A DNA stretch of 54,619 nt from GCA-1730015 sp964550655 (GCA_964550655.1 CAZKAQ010000011.1:1-54619); one strand, 5' to 3'. Positions 44,679-54,407 are shown, counted from the stretch's first letter. Numbers and translations: made by a program. The notes: generated from the letters alone by a model not told the origin.

Positions 44679-46217
44679 TCAGGCCACATTAATCGACTGC
44701 GCCTGTATCCAGTCGTCCAGTCTGGACGATGTCTCTTGCGGTACGTGCAAGCCCTTGCGCGTACGTCGCCACAAGATATCATCAGCGCAGCGAGCCCATT
44801 CATTGCTCATCAGATGACGTACTTCGGCTTCATAAAGATTACCGCCAAAGTGCACACCGAGTTCCTCAACTGACCCGGCCCCGCCTAACAGCTGATCAAT
44901 GGAAGTACCGTAGTTGCGGGTAAAATCCATCAGCAGGGTCTCAGGTAACCACGGGTATTGTAATTTTTTGCCCTCTAAAAAAGCATCGTAGTCTGCGTTG
45001 GGTATATCACCACCCGGCAGCGTCGACGACGCAGTCCATGCTTTAAGCTCACTGCCAGTACCGAGTTCGGGTAGCCGGGGCAGAATCATATCGACTACTT
45101 CTTCAGACAGTTTGCGAAAAGTCGTGATCTTGCCACCGAATATAGAAACCAGTGGCGGGCCACTTTCACTCAAATGAATAACATAATCACGGGTTACTTT
45201 ACTCGCGTTGGCCGCTGCATCATCGAACAGTGGCCTGACTCCGGTATAAGACCAAACGACATCTTCAGATTTAACCGGTTTTTTAAAATACTGACTTACC
45301 GCTTCACAGATATAGTCAATCTCGCGTTGTTCTGTTTCAACGGCTGCAGGATCTCCTGTCACTTCAATATCTGTGGTTCCGAGTAAGGTATAATGATGCT
45401 CATAGGGCACAGCAAATAACACACGGCCGTCAGCATTCTGAAAAATGTAGGTGTAGTCATGGTCAAACAATTTTTTCACCACGATGTGACTGCCTTTTAC
45501 CAACCGTACACCGTGCTCTACCTTATTACGGATTTGAAGTTTCTGAACTGATTCAACCCATGGGCCCGCGGCATTGATTACCGCCCGGCTTTTCAAAGTG
45601 CTGACCACACCGGTGTCGTTATCACGCAGCTCTACCTGCCAGTGATCATCCACCGCGGTTAAATCTGTGCAGGTGGTTTGCACACAAATTTCAGCACCGC
45701 GATCAGCCGCATCGCGTGCGTTCAACACAACCAGTCGGGAATCCTGTACCCAGCAATCGGAGTATTCAAAGCCCGCTGTGAATTCATCACTCAGTGCCTC
45801 ACCACTGATGTGTTCTTTCAAGTTTACCGACCAGGACTTTGGCAGCAGCTTGCGACCACCAATGTGATCGTATAAAAACAAACCCAGTCGTATCATCCAT
45901 CTGGGCCTGAGATCACGGTGATGTGGCAATATAAATCGCAACGGCCAGATAATGTGCGGTGCACTGCGGAGCAGAATTTCCCGTTCCTGCAAGGCATGGC
46001 GCACTAAGGCAAAGTCGTAGTGTTCGAGATAGCGCAGACCGCCATGAATCAGCTTGGTGCTGGATGAAGAGGTATAACGTGCCAGGTCGTCCTGCTCGCA
46101 AAGCAAAACACTCAGGCCCCTGCCCGCTGCATCACGCGCGACACCTGCGCCGTTGATCCCGCCGCCGATAACAATCACATCGTAGTCAAATACCGTGGCG
46201 GAGGATAAATCAGTCAT
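44679..46217 (-). CDS. glpD: Aerobic glycerol-3-phosphate dehydrogenase
   Basis: FAD enzyme of the inner membrane, oxidising glycerol 3-phosphate to dihydroxyacetone phosphate and reducing quinone. N-terminal FAD fold YDVIVIGGGINGAGVARDAA, then SSSSTKLIHGGLRYLE, GVRLVKGSHIVV, and the C-terminal DAO_C domain. Length 512 is typical. Last gene of the glp transport run, 137 bp after glpV with a strong hairpin in between. Confidence 0.96.
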   Translation of the reverse strand: MTDLSSATVFDYDVIVIGGGINGAGVARDAAGRGLSVLLCEQDDLARYTSSSSTKLIHGGLRYLEHYDFALVRHALQEREILLRSAPHIIWPLRFILPHHRDLRPRWMIRLGLFLYDHIGGRKLLPKSWSVNLKEHISGEALSDEFTAGFEYSDCWVQDSRLVVLNARDAADRGAEICVQTTCTDLTAVDDHWQVELRDNDTGVVSTLKSRAVINAAGPWVESVQKLQIRNKVEHGVRLVKGSHIVVKKLFDHDYTYIFQNADGRVLFAVPYEHHYTLLGTTDIEVTGDPAAVETEQREIDYICEAVSQYFKKPVKSEDVVWSYTGVRPLFDDAAANASKVTRDYVIHLSESGPPLVSIFGGKITTFRKLSEEVVDMILPRLPELGTGSELKAWTASSTLPGGDIPNADYDAFLEGKKLQYPWLPETLLMDFTRNYGTSIDQLLGGAGSVEELGVHFGGNLYEAEVRHLMSNEWARCADDILWRRTRKGLHVPQETSSRLDDWIQAQSINVA

Positions 46218-46260
46218 TGTGTGTTTACTATTCGTGGTGGCTTTTTTCAGGAAAGTAGCA

Positions 46261-46299
46261 GTGTTTACGGGCCACCTGATAGCGGTGACCCGTAAACGC
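46261..46299. promoter_or_regulatory. Intercistronic hairpin between glpV and glpD
   Basis: GTGTTTACGGG-CCACC ... GGTGA-CCCGTAAACGC: an 11-base imperfect arm pair (one mismatch) plus an inner CACC/GGTG, loop TGATAGC. It lies after the binding-protein gene, where such hairpins protect the upstream mRNA and reduce readthrough; that use here is inference. Confidence 0.6.
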
Positions 46300-46354
46300 T
46301 TACTACAGGCTCAAAGTACACTTTAAGCAAAGTCCAAGCCTTTCGCTCAGTTCC

Positions 46355-48088
46355 CTACTGGGCCCATTGCTTGATCAGCTCTTCATAGGCAATAGTTTCA
46401 CCCTGTGGCTTTTCATTGTCGAGCTTTGCTTTCGCACCACCCTTGCCGAGCCACTCAGATGCATCTTTCGGCTCATTAAGACGCGGTCCACAGCCACCAT
46501 ACACCTGGGCACTCTCGTCAGCCGCCTGCATGCGGGACATGACCAGATCCATTTCCTCGGCCAGCCGATCCATCGCCTGCTGGGGTGTGAACGCACCGGA
46601 GTTTACATCACCGATTTGCTGCCACCAGATCTGTGCAAGCTTTGGATAGTCAGGCACGTTGATACCGGTAGGTGACCAGCGAACCCGGTCAGGCGAGCGA
46701 TAGAACTCTACCAGCCCGCCGAGCTTGGCAGCTCGTTCAGAGAACGATTCGTGATTAACCGAGGAGTCACGAATAAACGTCAGTCCGACATGACTCTTTT
46801 TCACATCAACTGTTTTTGACACGGCAAATTGTGCGTATAACCAGGCGGCCTTGGCACGATCAGTTGGTGTTGACTTGAGGATGGTCCAGGAACCTACATC
46901 CTGATAACCGACTTTCTGACCTTCTTCCCAGTAGGGCCCGTGCGGCGATGGTGCCATACGCCAAAGCGGATTGCCCTCATCATCGACCGTGTTATTACCT
47001 TCTGATTTAGGTGTTACCATCGATGCAGTAAACGCGGTGTACCAGAATATCTGCTGTGCTACGTTACCCTGGCTCAATGCAGGCAATGACTGGTAGAAGT
47101 CATAGCTTGCAGCAGCCGGAGGTGCGTAACCACGCAGCCATTCATCCCACTTGCGAATCGCATAGACCGCAGCAGGACCATTGGCACCACCACCGCGAGT
47201 CACCGATGCACCGGCAGGATTACAAGAGCCTGCTTCCATACGGATTCCCCACTCATCAATAGGAATACCGTTTGGCTCACCCGGGCTACCGGCACCGGCC
47301 ATGGACAACCAGGCATCAGTCATACGCCAGCCGAGATCAGGTGCGCGCTTGCCGTAATCCATATGACCATAGATATCGACACCATCAATATTTTTCACAT
47401 CGTTAGAGAAAAATTCTGCGATATCTTCATAGGCAGACCAGTTAACCGGTACGCCGAGTTTGTAGCCATACTTTTCCTGAAACGCAGTCTGCAGATCTTC
47501 ACGGTCGAACCAGTCTTTGCGAAACCAATACAGGTTGGCGAACTGCTGGTCCGGTAGTTGATAAAGATCACCATCAGGGCCGGTAGTAAACTGCGTACCC
47601 ATAAAGTCATCAAGATCAAGTGTTGGCAAAGTGACATCTGCCCCTTCACCCGCCATCCAGTCCGTCAGGTTAATCGCCAGCTGTAGGCGTGAATGCGTGC
47701 CAATAAGATCAGAGTCATTAACGTAGGCGTCGTAGAGATTACGACCGGTTTGCATTTGCGTCTGTACCGCCTGCACTACTTCACCTTCACCAAGAATCTG
47801 GTGATTAACTTTTATACCTGTTATCTCTTCAAAGGCTTTGGTGAGAGTCTCGGATTCATAAGAATGCGTTGGAATGCCTTCAGAAAGCACGTTGATTTCC
47901 ATACCTTTGAAAGGCTCAGCAGCTTTGATAAACCACTCCATCTCAGCCATCTGTTCATCTTTACTGATGGCCGCGGGTTGAAATTCATCATTGACCCATT
48001 TTTCTGCCGCCGCAATATCTGCAAACACCTGCCCGGTTGAGGCGGTGAGTGCCGCGGCCACAAAGGTCGCTAACAGTTGTCGTTTCAT
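46355..48088 (-). CDS. glpV: Glycerol ABC transporter substrate-binding protein (GlpV type)
   Basis: 577 residues with a clear signal peptide (ends TGQVFADIA). Family 1 extracellular solute-binding fold: PTHSYESETLTKAFEEITGI near residue 70 and further motifs such as NLYDAYVNDSDLIG and LYQLPDQQFANLYWFRKDW. Larger than sugar-binding relatives (about 430) as expected for GlpV of the rhizobial glycerol transporter. GGAGGAAA precedes the ATG. Genes for DUF2160 protein, permeases and ATPases are upstream on the same strand. Confidence 0.92.
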   Translation of the reverse strand: MKRQLLATFVAAALTASTGQVFADIAAAEKWVNDEFQPAAISKDEQMAEMEWFIKAAEPFKGMEINVLSEGIPTHSYESETLTKAFEEITGIKVNHQILGEGEVVQAVQTQMQTGRNLYDAYVNDSDLIGTHSRLQLAINLTDWMAGEGADVTLPTLDLDDFMGTQFTTGPDGDLYQLPDQQFANLYWFRKDWFDREDLQTAFQEKYGYKLGVPVNWSAYEDIAEFFSNDVKNIDGVDIYGHMDYGKRAPDLGWRMTDAWLSMAGAGSPGEPNGIPIDEWGIRMEAGSCNPAGASVTRGGGANGPAAVYAIRKWDEWLRGYAPPAAASYDFYQSLPALSQGNVAQQIFWYTAFTASMVTPKSEGNNTVDDEGNPLWRMAPSPHGPYWEEGQKVGYQDVGSWTILKSTPTDRAKAAWLYAQFAVSKTVDVKKSHVGLTFIRDSSVNHESFSERAAKLGGLVEFYRSPDRVRWSPTGINVPDYPKLAQIWWQQIGDVNSGAFTPQQAMDRLAEEMDLVMSRMQAADESAQVYGGCGPRLNEPKDASEWLGKGGAKAKLDNEKPQGETIAYEELIKQWAQ

Positions 48089-48201
48089 AATCGGTTTCCT
48101 CCGGTTAATAATTGCGCCTGTATTGATCGCAGATCAGTTATTCACCATACCAGGCATGTATGCTGATGCGATTAAATTCCGTGCGATAGACGGATACTTT
48201 C

Positions 48202-48486
48202 CTACACCCAACGAAATACCGCAAGTGCAAATAATGCCGAAACCACTGATCCCCACCACAGCGGAAAGTCAGTCAGACCGAGCCACGCTACATGGATGTA
48301 AGCACTACCGAGCAGGGAAATAAACAGCCGGTCTCCGCGGGTGGTAGCCAGACCGAGTACGCCGAATCGCGGGTTGCCGCCGGGCCTGAGTAACTCCCAG
48401 ACAAACATTGTGATCAGGCAGGCTGCAATAAATATAAAAAATGCACCGGTGTGCCAGGTCCACGCCATCCAAGACAGGGACTTCAT
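48202..48486 (-). CDS. glpU: Small membrane protein DUF2160 (GlpU type)
   Basis: 94 residues with about three hydrophobic helices, beginning MKSLSWMAWTWHTGAFFIF. It matches DUF2160, the small membrane protein found between permease and binding-protein genes in glycerol transport operons, where it is needed for or associated with uptake. Precise role unknown. Position between glpQ and glpV matches the rhizobial operon. Confidence 0.88.
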   Translation of the reverse strand: MKSLSWMAWTWHTGAFFIFIAACLITMFVWELLRPGGNPRFGVLGLATTRGDRLFISLLGSAYIHVAWLGLTDFPLWWGSVVSALFALAVFRWV

Positions 48487-48513
48487 GATTCAGACTCCCT
48501 CATAGCCGGCTCC

Positions 48514-49314
48514 TTATACCCGGCCAAGGGCAAAGCCCTTGGCAATATGTTTACGTACAAACCAGATGACGATAACCCCGGGAATCAGCGTTAACGCACC
48601 TGCCGCTGCCAGCAAGCCCAGTTCATAGCCTGCGGTGGAGGCTGTTCGAGTCATCACCGCGACAATCGGCTTGGCAGATACTGATGTAAGGTTCTTCGCC
48701 AGCAGCATTTCCACCCAGCTGAACATAAAACAGAAGAACGCTGTGACGCCAATACCCGCGGCGATCAGTGGCATGAATATCTTTACAAAAAAATGTGGAA
48801 ACGAATAACCATCGATGTAGGCTGTCTCATCTACCTCTCGCGGTACTGCAGACATAAATCCTTCCAGAATCCAGACTGCAAGCGGCACGTTAAAAAGACA
48901 ATGTGCGAGTGCAACAGCTAAAGGCGTGTCAAAAAGATTCATCGATGAATAAAGCTCGACAAATGGTAGAACAAAAACCGCCGGCGGTGCCATTCGATTT
49001 GACAGCAGCCAGAAAAATAAATGCTTATCACCCATAAACCGGTAACGTGAAAACGCGTAGGCCGCAGGTAACGCTAACGACACTGATATTACCGTGTTCA
49101 TCAACACATAGCTGAGGGAATTAATATAACCGTTGTACCAGGTGGGATCGGTAAAAATAGTCTTGTAGCTCTCGAGCGTAAATTCCTGCGGATACCAACT
49201 GAAGCCGCCAAGAATTTCATTGGTCGTTTTAAAACTCATATTCAGCAGCCAGTAAATCGGCAGCATCAAAAACAGGATATAAACAAAAACGAGCGCTATT
49301 TTTGTCCCTCTCAT
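48514..49314 (-). CDS. glpQ: Glycerol ABC transporter permease (GlpQ type)
   Basis: 266 residues from ATG 49314, whose ATGA overlaps the stop of the upstream permease; a longer frame to 49356 is rejected. Six membrane helices and the EAA loop EVDETAYIDGYSFPHFFVKI of carbohydrate-type (MalG-like) permeases. Note that the name glpQ here follows the rhizobial transporter, not the E. coli phosphodiesterase. Confidence 0.93.
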   Translation of the reverse strand: MRGTKIALVFVYILFLMLPIYWLLNMSFKTTNEILGGFSWYPQEFTLESYKTIFTDPTWYNGYINSLSYVLMNTVISVSLALPAAYAFSRYRFMGDKHLFFWLLSNRMAPPAVFVLPFVELYSSMNLFDTPLAVALAHCLFNVPLAVWILEGFMSAVPREVDETAYIDGYSFPHFFVKIFMPLIAAGIGVTAFFCFMFSWVEMLLAKNLTSVSAKPIVAVMTRTASTAGYELGLLAAAGALTLIPGVIVIWFVRKHIAKGFALGRV

Positions 49315-50177
49315 GATTCTTCCTCCCGCATCATGGCTGTATAAAATACCCAGCACACCAACAGTGTCATCAGAAAGTACAAAATACTCATTGCCGCGGC
49401 GATACCCAGATTAAACTCACCGATAGCAGCCTTAACCAGATCAATTGAGAGGAAGGTAGTGGAGTTACCCGGGCCACCGCCGGTCAGTACGAACGGCTCG
49501 GTATACACCATAAACGAATCCATAAAGCGCAGTAACAGCGCGATAATCAGAACACGTTTCATCTTTGGCAACTGTATATAGCGAAAAACCGCAAACGCAC
49601 TCGCACCATCAATTTTTGCTGCCTGATAGTAGGCATCAGGTATTGAAGACAAACCGGCATAGGCAAGTAACACAACCAATGATGTCCAGTGCCACACATC
49701 CATCAACACCACAGTAAACCATGCAGAAACCGGTTGCTGTGTATAGTTGTAATCGAAGCCAAGCCAGTTTAATCCATAGCCAAGCAAGCCAATATCCGGC
49801 AGTGCAAATATGTTCCACATTGCACCAACAACATTCCAGGGAATCAATAACGGCAAAGCCATTAACACCAGACAAACAGATACCCACGGCCCGTTGCGTG
49901 GCATAGCCAGCGCGACCAGTACGCCGAGAGGAATTTCAATAATAAGAATAATGGCGGTATACAGAAACTGTCTGCCCAGCGCACCATGAAAGCGGGGTGA
50001 CGACAAAACTTCCCGGTACCACTTTGTCCCTTCAAAAAAGAACACGCCCGGACTGAAAGTATCCTGCACGGAATAATTGACAACGGTCATTAAGGGAATA
50101 ACAGCATTCAGTGCCACGATCAACAATACCGGCAACACCAGAATCCAGGCTTTTTGATTAACGGTTTTAGTAGTCAT
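49311..50177 (-). CDS. glpP: Glycerol ABC transporter permease (GlpP type)
   Basis: 288 residues from ATG 50177; the longer frame to 50261 runs into the ATPase gene. MalF-like permease with six membrane helices and EAA-type loop IPDAYYQAAKIDGASAFAVF. Overlaps glpT by 11 bp and glpQ by 4 bp, consistent with one operon. Confidence 0.93.
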   Translation of the reverse strand: MTTKTVNQKAWILVLPVLLIVALNAVIPLMTVVNYSVQDTFSPGVFFFEGTKWYREVLSSPRFHGALGRQFLYTAIILIIEIPLGVLVALAMPRNGPWVSVCLVLMALPLLIPWNVVGAMWNIFALPDIGLLGYGLNWLGFDYNYTQQPVSAWFTVVLMDVWHWTSLVVLLAYAGLSSIPDAYYQAAKIDGASAFAVFRYIQLPKMKRVLIIALLLRFMDSFMVYTEPFVLTGGGPGNSTTFLSIDLVKAAIGEFNLGIAAAMSILYFLMTLLVCWVFYTAMMREEES

Positions 50178-51276
50178 GGCGCATTCCCTGACTGCCAAAA
50201 GCCGCATCCAGCCGATGATCATTGGCGTAAATACCGCAGCGCTGCTTATCAAACACCACATAATGATCAGTGGCTGAAAGCATTTGCCCTTCAGGCACGA
50301 TAACGTTCATCGAATGCCCTGCCAGTCGCACCTTGGCTATACGGTGACGACCGACGTTATCAACAGATTCAAGGGTTACCGGTACACCGTTTTCAGTCGC
50401 TCCTGCAAATCGAACAAACTCGGGTCGTATACCAAGCTCGAGGTGTGCATCCCGCGGTGCCCGGTACTCCGCTGCCAGTGGAATAGAGTGACCGGCAATC
50501 AAAGCGCGGTTTCCGTCCACTTCGCAGGGTAGAATATTCATTCCCGGTGAGCCGATAAAGTAACCGACAAAGGTATGATCCGGACGCTCGAAAAGCTCTT
50601 CCGGGGTACCGATTTGTACCACCTCGCCTTCGTACATCACGACAACTTTATCGGCAAACGTCAGCGCTTCAGTCTGGTCATGTGTGACGTAGATCATGGT
50701 GTGCGAAAAGCGCTGATGAAGCTCTTTTAATTTGGTTCGCAACTGCCATTTCATATGTGGATCAATAACAGTCAATGGTTCATCAAACAAAATGGCGTTT
50801 ACATCGTATCTGACCAGGCCACGACCCAGAGAAATTTTCTGCTTCTCATCAGCAGTCAGGCCCTGCGCCTTGCGACCGGCTTTAGCGCTGAGTTCGAGCG
50901 TGTCGAGCATTTCATCAACACGCTTACGTATTTCATTGCGATCAACACCTCTGTTGAGCAACGGAAATTCAAGGTTTTGTGCAACCGTCATGGTGTCGTA
51001 GATCACCGGAAACTGAAACACCTGTGCAATGTTGCGCTGCTCCGGTGTTTTATGAGTGACATCTTCACCATCAAAAAGAATGCCGCCACGCGACGGCAGC
51101 AGAAGCCCCGAGATAATATTCAGCAACGTCGTCTTACCGCACCCGGAAGGTCCAAGCAGTGCGTAGGCACCGCCATCGTCCCACAGATAATCCATTGTCT
51201 TTAAGGCAAAATCTGACGCTTTCTGAGGGTTCGGGTAGTAGGAGTGCGCAAGCCGATTGATTTTTATCTCTGCCAC
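50167..51276 (-). CDS. glpT: Glycerol ABC transporter ATPase with degenerate signature (GlpT type)
   Basis: 369 residues. Walker A GPSGCGKTT, Q-loop region QVFQFPVIYDTM, Walker B NAILFDEPL, H-loop YVTHDQTEA, C-terminal TOBE-type region. The signature motif, LSGGQ in active ABC ATPases, reads LTADEKQKIS here, so this half-site is degenerate. Its partner glpS keeps LSGGQQQR. The pair would therefore form a heterodimer with one canonical and one degenerate nucleotide site. Name follows the rhizobial glpSTPQUV operon, not the E. coli G3P transporter. Confidence 0.92.
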   Translation of the reverse strand: MAEIKINRLAHSYYPNPQKASDFALKTMDYLWDDGGAYALLGPSGCGKTTLLNIISGLLLPSRGGILFDGEDVTHKTPEQRNIAQVFQFPVIYDTMTVAQNLEFPLLNRGVDRNEIRKRVDEMLDTLELSAKAGRKAQGLTADEKQKISLGRGLVRYDVNAILFDEPLTVIDPHMKWQLRTKLKELHQRFSHTMIYVTHDQTEALTFADKVVVMYEGEVVQIGTPEELFERPDHTFVGYFIGSPGMNILPCEVDGNRALIAGHSIPLAAEYRAPRDAHLELGIRPEFVRFAGATENGVPVTLESVDNVGRHRIAKVRLAGHSMNVIVPEGQMLSATDHYVVFDKQRCGIYANDHRLDAAFGSQGMRHDY

Positions 51277-51280
51277 CGGC

Positions 51281-52369
51281 TTATCTCCCGGCTACTGCAA
51301 AAGACGGTACTCGCGACAACGACTCGGCAGCATCAAAAAGATAAATACTCTCAGGGCTGAGATAGATCATAAGAGAATCTCCCGCCTCTACCCGGTGAAC
51401 ACCCGCGGTTAACACCACCCAGCGGTTATCATAAACATCGACATGAATAAAAGTTTCAGAACCGGTTATTTCACTGCTGCGGACAACCGCTGCCAGCTCT
51501 ACCGTGTGTTGATCGGTACGTTGCAACGACAAATGATGAGGTCGAACTGCTGCGGTATAGTTTCCATCAGACAAACCGGTATCCGTTTCACTGACCTGTC
51601 CGAGTGAATGGTTTTTGAAGTTGATTTGCCGCGCTTGTAAAGAGACTGTGAGCAGATTAAACGGCGGGTCTGAAAACGTTTGCGCGGTACGCAAATCGCA
51701 AGGTCTGTTATAGATTTCGATCGTATCATCAAACTGTGTGACACGACCTTCATGCAGGGTGGCCGTTCGACCACCGAGTAACAATGCTTCCTGCGGTTCT
51801 GTGGTGGCATAGATTAAGATTGAACCGGTCTCGGCAAAGATGCGTGGCAACTCCACTCGTAATTCTTCCCGCAGCTTATAGTCGAGGTTGGCCAGAGGTT
51901 CATCCAGCAGCACAAGCTCTGCCCCCTTGACCAATGCACGTGCGATCGCAGTACGCTGCTGCTGTCCACCGGACAGATGTAACGGGGTTCGATCAAGGTA
52001 TGGCTCAAGCTTGAGAAGCCGGGCCGCCTGTCTGACTTTTTTATCGAGCTCTGCCGGTGCTGTTTTTCTCAGCCGCATGGGTGATGCGATGTTTTCGTAT
52101 ACGCTAAGACCCGGATAGTTGATGAACTGCTGATAGACCATTGCCACATTGCGCTCGCGTACCGACACCCCCAGCACACTTCGGCCGTCTATTTTTAGAT
52201 CACCGCTGGTCGGTTTATCGAGCCCGGCCATTAAACGCATCAGTGTTGTTTTGCCGGCAAGCGTCGGCCCGAGCAGAACATTAAGTGATCCGCGCTGAAA
52301 CTGCAGAGACACATCGGCGATGTGATGGTCGTGCCCGACTTGCTTACCGACTTCAATTAGCTCAAGCAT
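51281..52369 (-). CDS. glpS: Glycerol ABC transporter ATPase (GlpS type)
   Basis: 362 residues. Walker A is GPTLAGKTT, a variant of GxxGxGKS/T where the second Gly is Ala. Signature LSGGQQQRTAIARAL, Walker B LVLLDEPLANLD and a TOBE-type C-terminal domain. The switch His of the H-loop reads YATTEPQEA rather than TxxxTHDQ-EA: the His is replaced by Glu/Pro context, so this subunit has its own lapses while keeping LSGGQ. It is the first gene of the operon and is 4 bp from glpT. Confidence 0.92.
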   Translation of the reverse strand: MLELIEVGKQVGHDHHIADVSLQFQRGSLNVLLGPTLAGKTTLMRLMAGLDKPTSGDLKIDGRSVLGVSVRERNVAMVYQQFINYPGLSVYENIASPMRLRKTAPAELDKKVRQAARLLKLEPYLDRTPLHLSGGQQQRTAIARALVKGAELVLLDEPLANLDYKLREELRVELPRIFAETGSILIYATTEPQEALLLGGRTATLHEGRVTQFDDTIEIYNRPCDLRTAQTFSDPPFNLLTVSLQARQINFKNHSLGQVSETDTGLSDGNYTAAVRPHHLSLQRTDQHTVELAAVVRSSEITGSETFIHVDVYDNRWVVLTAGVHRVEAGDSLMIYLSPESIYLFDAAESLSRVPSFAVAGR

Positions 52370-52900
52370 GGGAGCGCCATTGCTTCAGTACAAATACCGA
52401 ACGACTTGTATTTTCCCCACGATAAGAAGCACTTTTCACTCCCTGACTGACCTTTCAACTGTATGCACGTTATCCTGCATGTTCTGCGAAAACCTTTACC
52501 ACCTTACCTTACAGGAAAAACAACGGTCAATGGAAATCAACAAAAGCGAGCGTCTGGCTATAGAACCGCCATCGGTTAGAGCATCGGCAGCTGCAACATA
52601 ATAGATTTAAAGCGCGATGGGAGGCACGCTACATAAAAGTACTTTGCCAGGACTACCGAAGGCACTCGCTTGATCTTTGATTTCACCCAAAGATAACCTG
52701 AATATGGATTTTTTCTTTTTTATAACTTTAAATTAAGTAACCGTCGCGAAGAATAACCGGGATCTAACGACAAGACACTGTGAAAACAAACCCCTGCGCG
52801 ATATGCTTCCCCTGTCATGAGTACAGCTGAAGTCCTCTTAAACTGCTCGAAGACAGCAGATAAAAACATTCACACAAAACAAGCAATGGTGGGATAAAAC
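52370..52900. other. Divergent intergenic region glpS / glpK
   Basis: 531 bp. It holds the promoters of the transporter operon and of glpK, plus a copy of the MITE-like element (52646-52825) closer to glpK. No regulator gene (glpR) is present. A 77-codon frame at 52368-52601 has no family resemblance. Confidence 0.65.
52646..52825 (+). repeat. Copy B of MITE-like element
   Basis: About 180 bp starting GCCAGGACTACC with the family hairpin ATCTTTG-ATTTCACC-CAAAGAT (52673-52694), GGATTTTTTCTTTT, the shared block CACTGTGAAAACAAA (52776-52790) and CTGCGCGATA, ending near TCATGAGTAC, a decayed terminal repeat. Aligned on the opposite strand with copy C. Confidence 0.75.
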
Positions 52901-54400
52901 ATGTCAAGCCAACTCATACTAAGCATTGATCAGGGTACTACCAGTACAAGGGCTATATTGTTTGCCAAAGATGGTGCTTCTGTTTTTACTGCGCAGCGGG
53001 AATTCAGCCAGCACTTTCCCGACTCCGGTTGGGTTGAGCACGACCCGCGGGAGATATGGCAGACCACGCTCGAGGTGTGCAAAGAAGCTATAGACACTGC
53101 CGTTAACGGCAAGCACACCATCGTCGCTGCCGGTATCACCAACCAACGCGAAACCACAGTTGTGTGGAATAAAAAAACCGGTAAGGCTATTTATAACGCC
53201 ATTGTCTGGCAGGACAGAAGAACTGCTGCCTTCTGCAACGAATTAAAAGAATCCGGTTACGAACCAACTTTTGCGGCAAAAACCGGACTCCTGCTCGATC
53301 CATATTTCTCAGGTTCAAAAATCAACTGGATTCTCGATAACGTCGACGGCGCAAGAGAGAGCGCTGAAAAAGGTGAACTTGCTTTCGGCACCATGGATTC
53401 ATTTCTGATCTGGCACTTAAGCAACGGCAGGCGACACCTCACCGATGCCACCAATGCATCACGCACACTCATTTACAATATCCATAAAAACGAATGGGAC
53501 AGTGAGCTGTTGTCAATCCTCAATATCCCTGCCGCATTGCTGCCGGAGGTACAGGACAGCAGCTCAGACTTTGGCACTATAGACAGCGAATTGTTTGGCT
53601 TACCGATTCCAATCGGTGGTGTAGCCGGTGACCAACAAGCGGCTACATTCGGCCAGGTGTGTCTGGAACCGGGCACTATAAAGAGTACCTACGGTACCGG
53701 CTGTTTTGTCATTTTAAATACCGGCAAAGAAGCACTGCCTTCAAACAACAAGCTGTTAACCACAACCGCTTATAAGCTCAACGGTGACACCACCTATGCT
53801 ATCGAAGGTTCTATATTTGTCGCCGGAGCCGCTGTTCAGTGGCTACGTGATGGACTCGGTGTGATTCAATCTGCCGAAGAAACTGAATCAATGGCTGACA
53901 AATTATCGTCGAATCAAGGCGTCTATATGGTGCCTGCTTTTACCGGTCTGGGTGCACCCTACTGGAATCCGGATGCACGTGGTGCATTGTTTGGCTTAAC
54001 ACGTGATACCGGGGTAGATCAGATCGTACGAGCAACACTTGAGTCAGTTGCTTTCCAGACATACGATCTTTTCAAGGCGATGGCAGACGACGGAGTTACT
54101 CCAACCAAAGTCAGAGTGGATGGCGGTATGGTACAAAACAACTGGCTGTGCCAGTTTCTGGCCGACATACTTAATATCCCTGTTGAGCGTCCGGTACAGA
54201 CCGAAACCACCGCACTGGGTGCTGCTTATCTTGCGGGTTTACACTCTGGCGTTTACAAAAACCACGACGACCTGCGCGCCAACTGGCAACTGGATCGGGA
54301 ATTTACACCGTCAATTGACGCAGAAGAACGTGACCGCTTGTTGCGTGGATGGCAAACCGCAGTGGCCGGTGTGATCCATCAAACAGAGCCTGTGGCTTAA
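52901..54400 (+). CDS. glpK: Glycerol kinase
   Basis: Phosphorylates glycerol to glycerol 3-phosphate using ATP, trapping the imported substrate. 499 residues of FGGY kinase: N-terminal SIDQGTTSTRAILF, the family signatures around NAIVWQDRRTA and the C-terminal region KVRVDGGMVQNNWLCQFLAD and TTALGAAYLAG. Start ATG 52901 follows GGTGGGATAA. Divergent from glpS operon and flanked on both sides by inverted copies of the repeat element. Confidence 0.97.
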   Translation: MSSQLILSIDQGTTSTRAILFAKDGASVFTAQREFSQHFPDSGWVEHDPREIWQTTLEVCKEAIDTAVNGKHTIVAAGITNQRETTVVWNKKTGKAIYNAIVWQDRRTAAFCNELKESGYEPTFAAKTGLLLDPYFSGSKINWILDNVDGARESAEKGELAFGTMDSFLIWHLSNGRRHLTDATNASRTLIYNIHKNEWDSELLSILNIPAALLPEVQDSSSDFGTIDSELFGLPIPIGGVAGDQQAATFGQVCLEPGTIKSTYGTGCFVILNTGKEALPSNNKLLTTTAYKLNGDTTYAIEGSIFVAGAAVQWLRDGLGVIQSAEETESMADKLSSNQGVYMVPAFTGLGAPYWNPDARGALFGLTRDTGVDQIVRATLESVAFQTYDLFKAMADDGVTPTKVRVDGGMVQNNWLCQFLADILNIPVERPVQTETTALGAAYLAGLHSGVYKNHDDLRANWQLDREFTPSIDAEERDRLLRGWQTAVAGVIHQTEPVA

Positions 54401-54407
54401 AGCTCTA

